In this document: one piece after another, positions 1 to 9,128 of the stretch
Numbering within the stretch: the first letter of the stretch is position 1
How the letters are laid out: the number at the start of each line of letters is the position of its first letter
Assembly: GCA_964372115.1 (NCBI GenBank)
Contig: CAYJPN010000029.1
Location: forward strand, 1-64,000
Source of the DNA: CG2-30-36-16 sp964372115
GTDB lineage: Bacteria; Bacteroidota; Ignavibacteria; Ignavibacteriales; Ignavibacteriaceae
Length of the DNA: 64,000 bases
Direction: 5' to 3'
Translations under genes and position numbers: made by a program
Notes under the pieces: model-generated
Told to the model about the DNA's origin: nothing
Seen by the model: only the letters and a program-made list of their open reading frames with translations
The model's database searches: none

Positions 1-126
1 AAGGTTTGAATGACTTGTGAGAAGGTTCGAATGACTTGTGAGAAGGTTTGAATGACTTGTGAGAAGGTTTGAATGAGTTGTGAGAAGGTTTGGATGAGTT
101 GTGACAAGGTTTGGATGGGATTGTAA
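1..126. repeat. 21-bp tandem repeat, about 6 units, at the window edge
   Basis: Six head-to-tail 21-bp units start at 1, 22, 43, 64, 85 and 106; each begins AAGGTTTGAATG or a close variant. The first three are almost identical, and later units drift (ACTTG to AGTTG, GAATG to GGATG). Every plus frame has a stop within one unit, so it is not coding on that strand; the minus strand is open. There are no spacers, so it is not a CRISPR array. The array may continue left of the window. Confidence 0.9.
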
Positions 127-132
127 GGGAAT

Positions 133-163
133 ATTCTTCGAAAACAATAAAATTTCGAAGAAT
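133..163. promoter_or_regulatory. Perfect 11-bp inverted repeat upstream of the first gene
   Basis: The arms ATTCTTCGAAA (133-143) and TTTCGAAGAAT (153-163) are perfect complements separated by 9 nt. The repeat lies about 60 nt before the first start codon. It could be an operator or the terminator of an upstream unit; there is no clear T-run. The role is unknown. Confidence 0.55.
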
Positions 164-222
164 TCTTCCAAAAAACGTAAAAAAAATTAATCTTTTTTAT
201 AATAAAATTGGAGAAACAAACC

Positions 223-897
223 ATGAGTAAAACAGCAGATTATACTCTCGAAGATGCTGCCGCTTTATTAAGTTCGGTAGAAACTAACCGCGCGGCATTA
301 ACAGAAAAAGGAATGACGGCAGCAAAAGAAGCCGCGATAACGGGCGCTTACGAAACAGCAAAACAAAAAAACAATTACCAATTAAAAGCAATAAAGCTTG
401 TTAATGAAAAAACAATTGAGCAGAACAATGCCTTTGATGAACTACTCGCTTTTATTGTAAAAATACAAAACGCGGCTAAAGCAGCCTTTGGCGAAGACAA
501 AGCATTGTTGAAAAAATTTCGAGTAGGCGATGTACAACCACGAACAGTAAAATCCATTTTAACGTGGGGTGAATATTTTCAAGGACTTTTGCTTGAGCAC
601 GGCGATGAATTAACGGGTAACGGACTTCTTGCAGAAGACATACCGGCATTTAGCGCAAGTTACCAAAAATTAAGCGGGGCTGATTCAACGCAGGAAAGCG
701 GAAAAAATAGCCAGGCAGCCGCTACCACTGCAAGGGACGCTGCCGTAAAAAATTTATCTGCGGAAATAAAAAAGTTCAGAAATTTTATAAAAGCAGCATA
801 CGCCGGTAACAAAGAGATGCAGCAAAAGTTTAGTCCGATAGCAAAAGGAAGAGGCGCGGGCAGCGGCGAGGAGACAACACCACCGGCAGGGAGTTAG
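223..897 (+). CDS. Hypothetical helical Ala/Lys-rich protein with two similar halves
   Basis: I do not recognise the family. An in-frame TTG lies at 208, but ATG 223 has GGAG 9 nt upstream, so I start there (224 aa). There is no signal peptide or membrane segment. The composition predicts mostly alpha helix. Two segments resemble each other: residues ~75-105 (LLAFIVKIQNAAKAAFGEDK) and ~180-215 (IKKFRNFIKAAYAGNKEMQQ), both ending in a K-K-F type motif, which suggests an internal duplication. The C-terminal ~15 residues are a Gly/Pro/Ser-rich tail. It stands alone between repeat-rich intergenic stretches, and no function can be inferred. Confidence 0.75.
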   Translation: MSKTADYTLEDAAALLSSVETNRAALTEKGMTAAKEAAITGAYETAKQKNNYQLKAIKLVNEKTIEQNNAFDELLAFIVKIQNAAKAAFGEDKALLKKFRVGDVQPRTVKSILTWGEYFQGLLLEHGDELTGNGLLAEDIPAFSASYQKLSGADSTQESGKNSQAAATTARDAAVKNLSAEIKKFRNFIKAAYAGNKEMQQKFSPIAKGRGAGSGEETTPPAGS

Positions 898-899
898 GA

Positions 900-957
900 T
901 TTATGAATTATGAATTATGATTTATGAATTATGATTTATGAATTATGAATTGTGAAT
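900..957. repeat. AT-rich tandem repeat of TTATGAATTATGA-type units
   Basis: Directly after the preceding stop codon comes an alternating run of TTATGAATTATGA and ATTTATGAATTATGA units. This is low-complexity intergenic DNA; comparable short AT tandem tracts appear at 12959-12998 and 35411-35480. Confidence 0.8.
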
Positions 958-1376
958 GATGGAATCGGATGATTCGATTAAATCGATATGCGAAATTTAT
1001 TTTTCGGAATTCGTTAGTTTGAATCAATTTTGCCGGAGTGCGCAGCAACCTCTTAATTTTATTTTTGAGCGCTGCGCAACCCGGGGAATTATTGGGCAGA
1101 ACAATTAGAATGGTTTTAGCAGCGGGGGAAAAAGAATGTATTGTGTAAGATTGTGTGATTTTGAATAGTGTTAGTTTGAAATGGGATAATGGCACGCAGA
1201 TCCGTTAGCTATCGGAAGCTGATTAAACAGATTTGTGCTGATTAAACAGATTTGTGCTGATTAGCTTGGGAAATTTGGTTTTGGTGTTTGGTAATGATAT
1301 TGGTTTGAAATTTAGTTGTTAAGCGTATGTATGAAGTTATTTTCTAATTTGTTTTTTATTAGATGAGATAGACTAT
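958..1376. other. Gene-free stretch with a 19-bp direct duplication
   Basis: I see no convincing gene here. A 19-bp unit, GCTGATTAAACAGATTTGT, occurs at 1218-1236 and 1237-1255 with a partial third copy (1256-1263). A small hairpin-like CCGTTAGCTATCGG precedes it. The promoter of the CRISPR effector operon should lie in the last ~100 nt, but no -35/-10 pair is clear. The start at 1377 has only a weak GAG as ribosome binding site. Confidence 0.6.
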
Positions 1377-3902
1377 ATGAACAGTTTTGTTTTCTTTCTG
1401 GGCGGATATGATGCAGAGATGCTTTGCATAAGGAATATACTTGTAGAAAAAAAGGTTAAGTATTTTGATAAAAATTTAATATGGGAAAATGCAAAGGTTT
1501 CTGCATATATAGATGAAGTAAACAACATTGGTTCAGATGAGACACCGGTTTTAATTGAATTAATTATTGATATAGATATTCCGCAGGGCACAATAATAAT
1601 TGATCATCATAATAAAGATGAAAAGAAAAATTCTTCTATTGAACAAACTGCTGAATTATTAAAAATTAAGCTTAATAGAAGGCAGCAGTTAATTGCAGCT
1701 AACGATAAAGGCTTTATTCCCGCGATGGAATGTATGTGTGCAACAAAAGCAGAAATAAAAGAGATAAGGGCGTACGACAGGAAAGCGCAGGGTGTTACCG
1801 AAGAAGATGAAAGACTTGCAGAGGAATCGATTAAAGAAAATTCCTCTTCTGAAAATGGTATAACCGTCATTAAATCCTTTACTGCTAAATTTAGTCCCAT
1901 TACAGATAGAATGTATGGAAATTATAAAAGACTGATAATTTATACTGATGAACAATTAGTCCATTATGGTTTTGGGAAACAAGGTTTAATAGAAAAATAT
2001 TCAGAATTTATAAAATTAAAAAAAGTATACTACGGCGGGGGTGAAAAGGGATTTTTCGGTTTTGCAAAGGGACACTTTACATCAGAAGAAATAAATGAAA
2101 TTAAAAATGAGATAATTAATATGCCGGTAAAAGAAAAAATTTACAGTCATCATATATTTTTATTTCCATTTAAATGGAGAAAGTGGGATGTTGACGATGA
2201 AACTTGCCTTAAGGAAAAATTAGATATAAAGTTTTTCACAAGTGAACTTTTAAAGAATGAAAAATGGAAAAGAGCGCCCCTTAAACTCAGTCATGGAGAT
2301 ATTTTTAATGAGTTTAATTACTTCTATGATTATGTAAAAGAAGTATTGTATGATTTAGATAAGGATTTAAGTTTTATCGGCGCCGATGAGGATTTGATCC
2401 ATCATTTTGAATATCAAATGGATAAAAAACAAAAATATAATATAAAGTTATTTGGGAATGGTTCGGTTTATAATTTAGATATTGATGGAATATTACTGAA
2501 TGTTTATAAGACAGGAACAGCGATATTATCGTTTCATCTCCGAAATCACCATTACGCTAATAAAGATGATATATTAAAGATTAATAAATTCGGAAGGAGA
2601 TTATACATCCCATTTTATGATCTTGAGTCGGATTCAATTTACACCGGTGATAAAGATAAAACTCCTGAAGAACAGTTATTATGCGGTACAAAAAAGGCTG
2701 AGGTCCCTGATGCAATTTGGATTGGGAACATGAATCAAAATGAAGATGATAAAAATTTGTATGAGGATTTTGAAAAATACCGGAAGATAGAGAATATAAA
2801 ATACGGTACGTTTTTACTGCCAAAATTTATTGAAGGATTATTTCCGCCATTTTTCTTATTCGAACAAGAACGAAAAGGATATAAAGATGATACGAGGAAA
2901 GAAAAGAATAATGATTATAAAATAAATATCTGCCCTGTGCTTGATGATAGAATGCATGTTGTCTGCTGGTATGGGAATACAACGCTTGTAAACACGTTAA
3001 ATCAGATAGAAAACGGAAGGGATATTGATATCGGTGAATATTCATTAAAAGATAACCGGGAAAGAAAAAAATATTACAGCTTTGAAACCAGCGACTGGTG
3101 GTATAGTTATATATTTATAGATACCTCACCGATGCATACGGATAAATTTGTAAAACAAAATTTACTGAAAGAACAAACATATACTCGATGGGTAACTTAT
3201 GGTACATTGTATGGTATATCCCGCTTTAGTTTTGTGATGCTTACCTCTGACTTTTCAGATTTAGAAAAATATAGTTCATCTTTTTTAGTGAGGCATCTAC
3301 AAACAATATATTATAAAATGGCTGAGCTGTGTTTGCTGCAAAGAGCAACAGTATTGAGTTTCTCGGAGGAAGTTACACATGTTTCCAATTTAATAGATGC
3401 GAAGGAAGACCTGGATAAAATTGAAAAAAAAATTGAGGAACTATATAAATTTTATATCATGTTTGTAAATAAAATTTACTTTAGAGAAATAACAGCACAG
3501 GAGCAAGGTATAGAAATATACGAAATGCTTCAAAAAATTATGAGGATACCCGGAGATGTAAAAAATTTGGATAGTGAGATAGATGAGCTTAATAGGTTTG
3601 CAAGTATTATTGCAGAAAAAACGGAAACGAAAGCTATAAAGGCACAAGAAAAAGAGGCTCACAAGCTGACTAGACTAGCTACTCTTTTTATAATACCGAC
3701 AATATTAGCCGGGATCTTGGGGATGAATGTATTACCAGCATTTGATAGTATTCCAAAATTTTTGTTCAGTTGGCAACCAGTATGGCCATTTTGGATCAGT
3801 ATAATTTTAATTTCATTAACCACAGGAATTGGTCAGTATCTAATTAGAAATTATTGGTTGAAAGATTCAAAATCATCTAAAAAACGAGATAATCATGAGT
3901 GA
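1377..3902 (+). CDS. DHH-phosphoesterase-like / CorA-type channel fusion, type III CRISPR effector
   Basis: Seen: 841 aa. Residues 1-~245 look like a DHH/DHHA1 phosphodiesterase: GGYDAE (D12), D46, IIIDHH with DHH at 76-78, AAND (D110), and a glycine-rich GGGEKGFFGFAKG (220-232) where DHHA1 domains carry a GGG motif. The long middle part ends in a CorA-type tail: a helical region ~650-760, TM1 (~763-783) with the GMN signature at 782-784, a short loop, and TM2 (~805-825). Known: in Bacteroides fragilis type III-B, separate CorA and NrN (DHH-DHHA1) genes act together; Cas10 makes SAM-AMP, which activates CorA, and NrN degrades it. Inferred: this one protein is both the membrane effector and its off-switch. 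It is first in the cmr operon and overlaps the next gene by 8 nt. Alternative: the DHH domain is a sensor rather than an active enzyme. Confidence 0.85.
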   Translation: MNSFVFFLGGYDAEMLCIRNILVEKKVKYFDKNLIWENAKVSAYIDEVNNIGSDETPVLIELIIDIDIPQGTIIIDHHNKDEKKNSSIEQTAELLKIKLNRRQQLIAANDKGFIPAMECMCATKAEIKEIRAYDRKAQGVTEEDERLAEESIKENSSSENGITVIKSFTAKFSPITDRMYGNYKRLIIYTDEQLVHYGFGKQGLIEKYSEFIKLKKVYYGGGEKGFFGFAKGHFTSEEINEIKNEIINMPVKEKIYSHHIFLFPFKWRKWDVDDETCLKEKLDIKFFTSELLKNEKWKRAPLKLSHGDIFNEFNYFYDYVKEVLYDLDKDLSFIGADEDLIHHFEYQMDKKQKYNIKLFGNGSVYNLDIDGILLNVYKTGTAILSFHLRNHHYANKDDILKINKFGRRLYIPFYDLESDSIYTGDKDKTPEEQLLCGTKKAEVPDAIWIGNMNQNEDDKNLYEDFEKYRKIENIKYGTFLLPKFIEGLFPPFFLFEQERKGYKDDTRKEKNNDYKINICPVLDDRMHVVCWYGNTTLVNTLNQIENGRDIDIGEYSLKDNRERKKYYSFETSDWWYSYIFIDTSPMHTDKFVKQNLLKEQTYTRWVTYGTLYGISRFSFVMLTSDFSDLEKYSSSFLVRHLQTIYYKMAELCLLQRATVLSFSEEVTHVSNLIDAKEDLDKIEKKIEELYKFYIMFVNKIYFREITAQEQGIEIYEMLQKIMRIPGDVKNLDSEIDELNRFASIIAEKTETKAIKAQEKEAHKLTRLATLFIIPTILAGILGMNVLPAFDSIPKFLFSWQPVWPFWISIILISLTTGIGQYLIRNYWLKDSKSSKKRDNHE

Positions 3903-5004
3903 CTATAAACTTACATTTAAACTGAAACAGCACACGCCTTATATCCACTTTCAGCATAACCACTTAGGTGCAACTCTGAGAGCGAGCGACTTGAAACCGA
4001 GAATTGATAAGTACCTTTACAATGAGCATAAGATCGAGAAGCAAAAATACCAATTAACTATTTCTGCAAAGTTAGAAAATGATTATCCGAAAGAAGTGGC
4101 GCAGGGGAAAGAGCCCTACTTTGGTAAACATAAACTTTTTCGGTACAATGATATTGAACTAATATTTAATACTTATTTTAATTCTGCTATTGTAAAACAG
4201 ATAAAAGAAATTCTGCCAAAAGTATTTGCATGTGAAAATTTTGGTTCTTTCGGTTCAAAAGGATATGGGGGCTTTACAGATGAAAATCAAACTCAAAAAG
4301 ATTTTGAGAAGGAGATAAAAAATAAATATAAAACAGTTTATTATTGGGAAACAACAAACACTTCTGATTCTAATATTTTCTTTCAAATAAAGTACTTTTA
4401 TTCGCTTCTTAAATCGGGCATTAATATTCCAGGCAGAAATACAGCAAGTTCCACTTATTATAAATCGATACTGATGGAGTATTTTCTTCCAGATATTCGA
4501 TGGGAAAAAAGAGGAATTAAGAAAAAGTTTGCATTTTCATCAACTTATAATAGAACAAGAAACATCGACCAAACAGATGCTGCTATTCCAACTGGCGAAG
4601 ATTATAAAGCCATAAAGCCATTGTTAGGCTATTCAAAATCTCAAGAATGGCAAAGTTATAGAAAAACTATCGGGATCGACTTTCCGGAAGGAATTGACCG
4701 CATAAACTCACCATTGTTTTTTAAAGCACTCAAAGAAAATAATACTGCAAGAATTTATTGCATGATTAAAGATACAAGCTTGTACGTGAACAAAATTTAC
4801 CCGAATAAAAAATTTGAGTTTTCCGTAGACGGCAACATAGAACCGTTTTACACTCCGGCGTCGTTTAGTTATACCAATTTTATACATGACGCGGTTAATA
4901 AAATTAACACAACTTTGATTCCAAGCTCAGCTGCCGAAGGGCTAGCCCAACGTGTAGACAACTTTATAAAACTTTTAACAACAACTAAGATTAAAACATT
5001 ATGA
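3895..5004 (+). CDS. cmr1: Cmr1-like RAMP protein (Cas7 group) of type III-B
   Basis: 369 aa. Seen: an N-terminal RAMP-like beta strand followed by TPYIHFQHNHLGATLRASDLKP, the Cmr1-position segment typical of Bacteroidetes-type III-B loci, and a glycine-rich loop GSFGSKGYGGF near residue 120 in place of the usual Cmr1 GLGGRSRRGFG-type loop. Role in the family: Cmr1 caps the Cmr backbone at the crRNA 3' side and helps bind target RNA. The start codon overlaps the preceding stop by 8 nt and the stop overlaps the next ATG (ATGA), so it is translationally coupled. Sequence similarity to classical Cmr1 is low; I assign it by position, the RAMP-like loop and the absence of any other Cmr1 in the operon. 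Confidence 0.7.
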   Translation: MSDYKLTFKLKQHTPYIHFQHNHLGATLRASDLKPRIDKYLYNEHKIEKQKYQLTISAKLENDYPKEVAQGKEPYFGKHKLFRYNDIELIFNTYFNSAIVKQIKEILPKVFACENFGSFGSKGYGGFTDENQTQKDFEKEIKNKYKTVYYWETTNTSDSNIFFQIKYFYSLLKSGINIPGRNTASSTYYKSILMEYFLPDIRWEKRGIKKKFAFSSTYNRTRNIDQTDAAIPTGEDYKAIKPLLGYSKSQEWQSYRKTIGIDFPEGIDRINSPLFFKALKENNTARIYCMIKDTSLYVNKIYPNKKFEFSVDGNIEPFYTPASFSYTNFIHDAVNKINTTLIPSSAAEGLAQRVDNFIKLLTTTKIKTL

Positions 5005-6641
5005 GTACAGAAAAGAATCTAATCGGCTTCAATATCGGTCCGATATATGAAGTGATGAAACATTCAAAAAAAACGCGGGAACTTTGGTTCGGCTCTTACC
5101 TTTTTTCAATGATTATAAAAATGGTTTATGATAAACTGGATAAAAAAAATTACAAAATTATTAAACCATCTTATGAAGAAGATAAAATAGAAAAGATTAC
5201 AGCCGGACTTTTCCCTGACCGCATTGTTGCAACAATTTTAAAAAATAAAAAAGAAGTTGATAAAGAGCTGAAAGAAATTACTGATAATGTAAAGTCGGAG
5301 TTCGCTCAAATAGTAAATAATTTGGTTGAAAAGGAATGCATACGACCAATTACTGATAAGAATAAGAATATTTATAAAGCAACAAAAAATCTAAATGGTT
5401 TATCAAAGCAAATAATAGAAGAATATTTACAATTGGATTATGTTATTTTACCTCAAAATAAAATTGAAGAAAAAGACATAATTAAAGAAGTGGAAAGCTA
5501 TCTCGATGCCGTGGAACTTAACCGTTCTTTTACATTAGGGAAAAATGAGCCTACCTGTTACAGATGCAAATCTTTGCCGGCGGTAATTGAGGTATTTGAA
5601 CAATGGGAAAAACCTGCAAATCAGAAACAAAAACTTTGCCCTTTTTGTTTCATTAAGTTAAGAAGTCATTTTAGTAAGGAAATTCAAAAGTTAACCGGAA
5701 TTGAAGATGAAAAACCTTTCCCTTCTTTAGTTGATATTTCTGCTATTGAATTAAAAGAAAAATATTCGAAATTGTTTAAGGAATATGAAGATCAAGATGA
5801 ACAAATACTTTTTGAAAATTCTGAAATTAGAAAAGAATTAAAGGATTACCATAAATACTATGCTCTTTACATGGCTGACGGAGATAACTTATCGAAAGTT
5901 GCAAAACATCTCAGCTCACCTGAAGAATTATCAAAATATCTTTTCTCTTTTGGCAAGTGTGTTCATAATATTTCGAAAAATGATTTTAAAGGTGAACCTA
6001 TATATATAGGCGGAGATGATATTTTAGCAATTATGCCTTTCGCATTTAACGAGAAAGATGGATTTAAAACTATACTCGATTTTGCAGCCCGGATTAATGA
6101 TTTATACAATGAACATGTAGCCGGTAAAATAACAGGTGCAAACAATGACAAAACAAGTCTATCGGCAGGCATTGTAATTGCTTACTACAAATTTCCTCTG
6201 TCTATTGCAATGGAAGAAGTTCAAAAACAATTATTCGAATCGGCAAAACGAATAGAAAATAAAAACGGTTTAGCCGTTAAATTTATTCAGCACTCCGGCG
6301 CAGAGTCAAATTTTCAGATGAGGTTCAACGATCCTATTCTCTCTGTATTCTCCGAACTTTATAAATCTGTTCTTTCTTCAGAGAAAGGTTTTCCCGCGGT
6401 TCACCACAAAATAGATAAATACAAAACTTTATTAATAAACCTGGGAAGTGAAATTCAATTAGATAATCTGCTTGAGAAACGTTTTTATGAAGGGTTTGAA
6501 AATGAAAAGCAGAAAGAACTTTTTACTTCCCTGGTAAAAGCAAGTTTGCTAAAGTTTTTGAAAGGGAACCAGGCGGAAGAAGAATTAAACCGGATAGGCA
6601 ACATGCTCCATATCCTAAAATTTATAAAAGGAGAAAAATAA
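5001..6641 (+). CDS. cas10: Cas10 (Cmr2) signal synthase without an HD nuclease domain
   Basis: 546 aa, shorter than HD-containing Cmr2 proteins. Seen: it opens directly with the Cmr2 palm-1 segment (GFNIGPIYEVMKHSKKTREL, then W-x-GSYLFS), with no N-terminal HD domain. A Zn-finger-like CYRC...CPFC lies at about 189-217. The palm motif YMADGDNLSKV (~290-300) is followed by the cyclase site IYIGGDDIL, with GGDD at 337-340. A helical D4-like C-terminus follows. Known: the GGDD palm of Cas10 makes cyclic oligoadenylates or, in CorA-associated systems, SAM-AMP. Inferred: because the adjacent effector is CorA and no CARF protein is present, SAM-AMP is the likely product. Without HD it should have no DNase activity. 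Confidence 0.93.
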   Translation: MSTEKNLIGFNIGPIYEVMKHSKKTRELWFGSYLFSMIIKMVYDKLDKKNYKIIKPSYEEDKIEKITAGLFPDRIVATILKNKKEVDKELKEITDNVKSEFAQIVNNLVEKECIRPITDKNKNIYKATKNLNGLSKQIIEEYLQLDYVILPQNKIEEKDIIKEVESYLDAVELNRSFTLGKNEPTCYRCKSLPAVIEVFEQWEKPANQKQKLCPFCFIKLRSHFSKEIQKLTGIEDEKPFPSLVDISAIELKEKYSKLFKEYEDQDEQILFENSEIRKELKDYHKYYALYMADGDNLSKVAKHLSSPEELSKYLFSFGKCVHNISKNDFKGEPIYIGGDDILAIMPFAFNEKDGFKTILDFAARINDLYNEHVAGKITGANNDKTSLSAGIVIAYYKFPLSIAMEEVQKQLFESAKRIENKNGLAVKFIQHSGAESNFQMRFNDPILSVFSELYKSVLSSEKGFPAVHHKIDKYKTLLINLGSEIQLDNLLEKRFYEGFENEKQKELFTSLVKASLLKFLKGNQAEEELNRIGNMLHILKFIKGEK

Positions 6642-7744
6642 TGAGCGATTATTATATTATAACATTTACTCCTTTGAGTAGATTTTTCTTCGGTTCCTCT
6701 GATTCATGGGGCGAAAGTTTTTATGCAAAATCTTTGAGATTCCCTACGCAAACAACTATACTCGGCTGCTTGCGCCGAATACTCCTAAAACAAAACAATA
6801 TGCTTGATGTTAATATGCGTTATCCAAAAAAAGATACTAATTATAAAGACCTTACCGGCACTTCACCCGCAAAAGGTTTTGATGAAGTTGATTTAAATTT
6901 GGGAATCATTAATAAAGTTTCTCCTGTTTTCATTTCAAAATTAAAAAACAATGAAATTGATGAAATACTTTTTTCTCTACCTTCGGATGTCTATAAAAGT
7001 GATGATGGTAAACTCCGGATAGTAAAATACAAGAAAGATGATACGGTTACAACTTCTAGAAGTAATGATTTCAGCTATAAAAAGGTAACCGCTGGCAAAA
7101 CTTATCCCGCAGAAATTCTTGGAAATAAAGAAACCTGGGAATTATACTCGAATTCAAGAGAGATAAATTATAATCCGGAATATGAAATGGATAAAATTAT
7201 TATTCCAACCGATCAGCCCGGAATTGCGCGTGAGGACAGAAACAAAAAGAAAGGAGAGTTTTACCGCAAAAAAGACTTTATGCTTGCCGATGGATATAGT
7301 TTTGGAGTAGTTGTGGAGGCTGAAGTAGAAATAATTAGTAGATTAAAACGAGACCTTGTTTTCGTCGGCGGCGAACAAAGTAAATTTATTATAGAAATTT
7401 CAGAGATAAATGAAGACACTAAGCAAAAGTTTCCAACAGGCTTTAGTAAATTTTTTATTTCAAATGAGCCTATTCCAAATAAATTATCTTCAACCGCAAA
7501 GAAAATTGTTTTTCTTTCCCATCTTATAAATAATGTGAAACCTATTGGAATAGAGCATTCTATTATTGAAAAAATGGAGTCTATTAGGAGTCTTAATGAA
7601 AGCGGGCATAAAACTTATTCTTTTCGAGCAGTTCCTTCGGGCTCGGTATTTTATACCAATAAAAATTTTAGCATGACCAATAACTACAAATTCCCTACTA
7701 AAATAGGATATAATTTTTTTATAGAATTTAATCAGGAGATATAA
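6641..7744 (+). CDS. cmr3: Cmr3 (Cas5 group) crRNA-tag binding subunit
   Basis: 367 aa. Seen: the N-terminus YYIITFTPLSRFFFGSSDSW followed by the FPTQTTILGCLRRILL segment is the usual Cmr3 pattern (a dominant-site strand, then the F-P-x-x-x-T-x-x-G-x-LR helix). A basic central region and a glycine-containing C-terminal strand complete the RAMP fold. Role in the family: it binds the 5' tag of the crRNA next to Cas10. Start and preceding stop share one base (TAATG), as do its own stop and the next start. Confidence 0.9.
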   Translation: MSDYYIITFTPLSRFFFGSSDSWGESFYAKSLRFPTQTTILGCLRRILLKQNNMLDVNMRYPKKDTNYKDLTGTSPAKGFDEVDLNLGIINKVSPVFISKLKNNEIDEILFSLPSDVYKSDDGKLRIVKYKKDDTVTTSRSNDFSYKKVTAGKTYPAEILGNKETWELYSNSREINYNPEYEMDKIIIPTDQPGIAREDRNKKKGEFYRKKDFMLADGYSFGVVVEAEVEIISRLKRDLVFVGGEQSKFIIEISEINEDTKQKFPTGFSKFFISNEPIPNKLSSTAKKIVFLSHLINNVKPIGIEHSIIEKMESIRSLNESGHKTYSFRAVPSGSVFYTNKNFSMTNNYKFPTKIGYNFFIEFNQEI

Positions 7745-8679
7745 TGAATTCATTTAACTTATTTTTTATTGAAACACTAACTCCGATGCACGTGGGCTCA
7801 GGAGATATTCACTTTGGTGTGGTGGATAAATTAATCCAACGAAATCCGGTAACAAAAATACCTGTAATAAATGCTTCGAGTTTAAAAGGTTCTATGCGGG
7901 AGCATTTTGAAAAAAAACTGAGAACCGGAGAAACAACTAATGTATTGTCCGATTGGGAAATTAAATACCTGTTTGGTGAAGATACAAAAATAGATACTGA
8001 GGGAGGGAAAGATTCGGATAAAACTAGGAGTGATTCAAAACCTGGCAGGATGATTATTTTTGAAGCAAATCTTTTGACTCTTCCATTACGTTCTTCACAA
8101 AAGGTTTATTTTAATACAACATCTCCACAAGCATTAAAGGATTATTTAAAATATTATACGATATTTCATGAAGAACTGGATAACCTAGATTTATTTAATG
8201 ATATACTTGAAAAGTTATTAACCCCGGAATTAAAAGGTAAGGATTTTGTAATATTTGAAGACTTGACTGGTTTAGAAATAGAGGATTTTGATAAAGGTGG
8301 TAAGTTTACTACCAGGGATGATGAAAATGACAAGAAATTTAAAGATTTTCTTCGAAAAATATTTAATCTGGATATTTCATCATTAGCGATTTTTAACGAT
8401 ACAATCTTTTCATCCATCTGCGAAAGACGGCTGCCGGTAATAGCTCGAAATAATATTGATGATGAAACTGGAACTAGTAAAAATTTATTTTATGAAGAAG
8501 TGTTACCACGCTGCACAAAATTATACTTTTATCTTGGTGAAGAAAAAATCGACACGACTTCAAATGGATATTTTAATAAAATTAAAAAATGTATTGGCAA
8601 CGATAAAGAAGTAATTCAAATCGGCGCTAATTATTCGATAGGTTATGGATTTTCTAAAATTAGTGAGGTAGGGTTATGA
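7744..8679 (+). CDS. cmr4: Cmr4 (Cas7 group) backbone subunit with target-RNA cleavage site
   Basis: 311 aa. Seen: ETLTPMHVGSGDIHFGVVDK, with Asp28 in the position of the catalytic Asp that cuts target RNA in Cmr4; then PVINASSLKGSMREHF, the classic Cmr4 G-S-S-x-KG-x-x-R motif; and a C-terminal glycine-rich IGANYSIGYGFSK. It is repeated along the crRNA in the complex and cleaves target RNA every six nucleotides in studied homologues. It is coupled to its neighbours by TAATG and ATGA overlaps. Confidence 0.93.
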   Translation: MNSFNLFFIETLTPMHVGSGDIHFGVVDKLIQRNPVTKIPVINASSLKGSMREHFEKKLRTGETTNVLSDWEIKYLFGEDTKIDTEGGKDSDKTRSDSKPGRMIIFEANLLTLPLRSSQKVYFNTTSPQALKDYLKYYTIFHEELDNLDLFNDILEKLLTPELKGKDFVIFEDLTGLEIEDFDKGGKFTTRDDENDKKFKDFLRKIFNLDISSLAIFNDTIFSSICERRLPVIARNNIDDETGTSKNLFYEEVLPRCTKLYFYLGEEKIDTTSNGYFNKIKKCIGNDKEVIQIGANYSIGYGFSKISEVGL

Positions 8680-9128
8680 ACCAACGAAGAATTGATAGAC
8701 TTATTCCAATAGCATTAAAGTTACTGGATACCGTTAATCCTATGATAACTGAAATATTCACATCGCAAAAAAAACTTAAATCGATTTATAAAGGTTATAT
8801 GAATTCTATCGGACCTTCTATTGGGCAAGCAGGTCTAATCAAAACTCTGACTGCATTTAATAAGTCAAGCGGAAGTGAAGGAACTAAATCTATAACCTGC
8901 GAACTCATAAAAAGTTTATTAAAAGAGGATAGTTACTACACGAGTGAAGAATGCACACATGACTTATTGAGAATTGTTACCGAGAGAATAGCTGGTAAGA
9001 GTACACATGTGCGATTGTGCGAAGAGGACCGAATATTAGAATGTATTGCATCTTATAAATTAGTCTTTGATACATATGTTAAAAGCACTGAAAAAGAAGA
9101 CAAACACGAGGTGGAAAATGCCGATTAA
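8676..9128 (+). CDS. cmr5: Cmr5 (Cas11 group) small subunit
   Basis: 150 aa, the usual size. Seen: N-terminal MNQRRIDRLIPIALKLLD, a central IYKGYMNSIGPSIGQAGLIK (the YKGY-x-x-x-GP-x-I-x-x-x-GL signature of Cmr5) and an all-helical remainder. It forms the inner filament contacting target RNA. The start overlaps the Cmr4 stop by 4 nt, and the last 11 nt overlap the chosen Cmr6 start. Confidence 0.92.
   Translation: MNQRRIDRLIPIALKLLDTVNPMITEIFTSQKKLKSIYKGYMNSIGPSIGQAGLIKTLTAFNKSSGSEGTKSITCELIKSLLKEDSYYTSEECTHDLLRIVTERIAGKSTHVRLCEEDRILECIASYKLVFDTYVKSTEKEDKHEVENAD

Noticed and set aside
1..126. Second CRISPR array at the window start
   Set aside because: Units are directly adjacent with no spacers.
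929..1195. Minus-strand 88-codon frame with a KNKIKRLLR stretch resembling RNase P protein
   Set aside because: Only a few residues fit, the conserved RnpA N-terminus is missing, no ribosome binding site is visible and the context is repeat-rich intergenic DNA.
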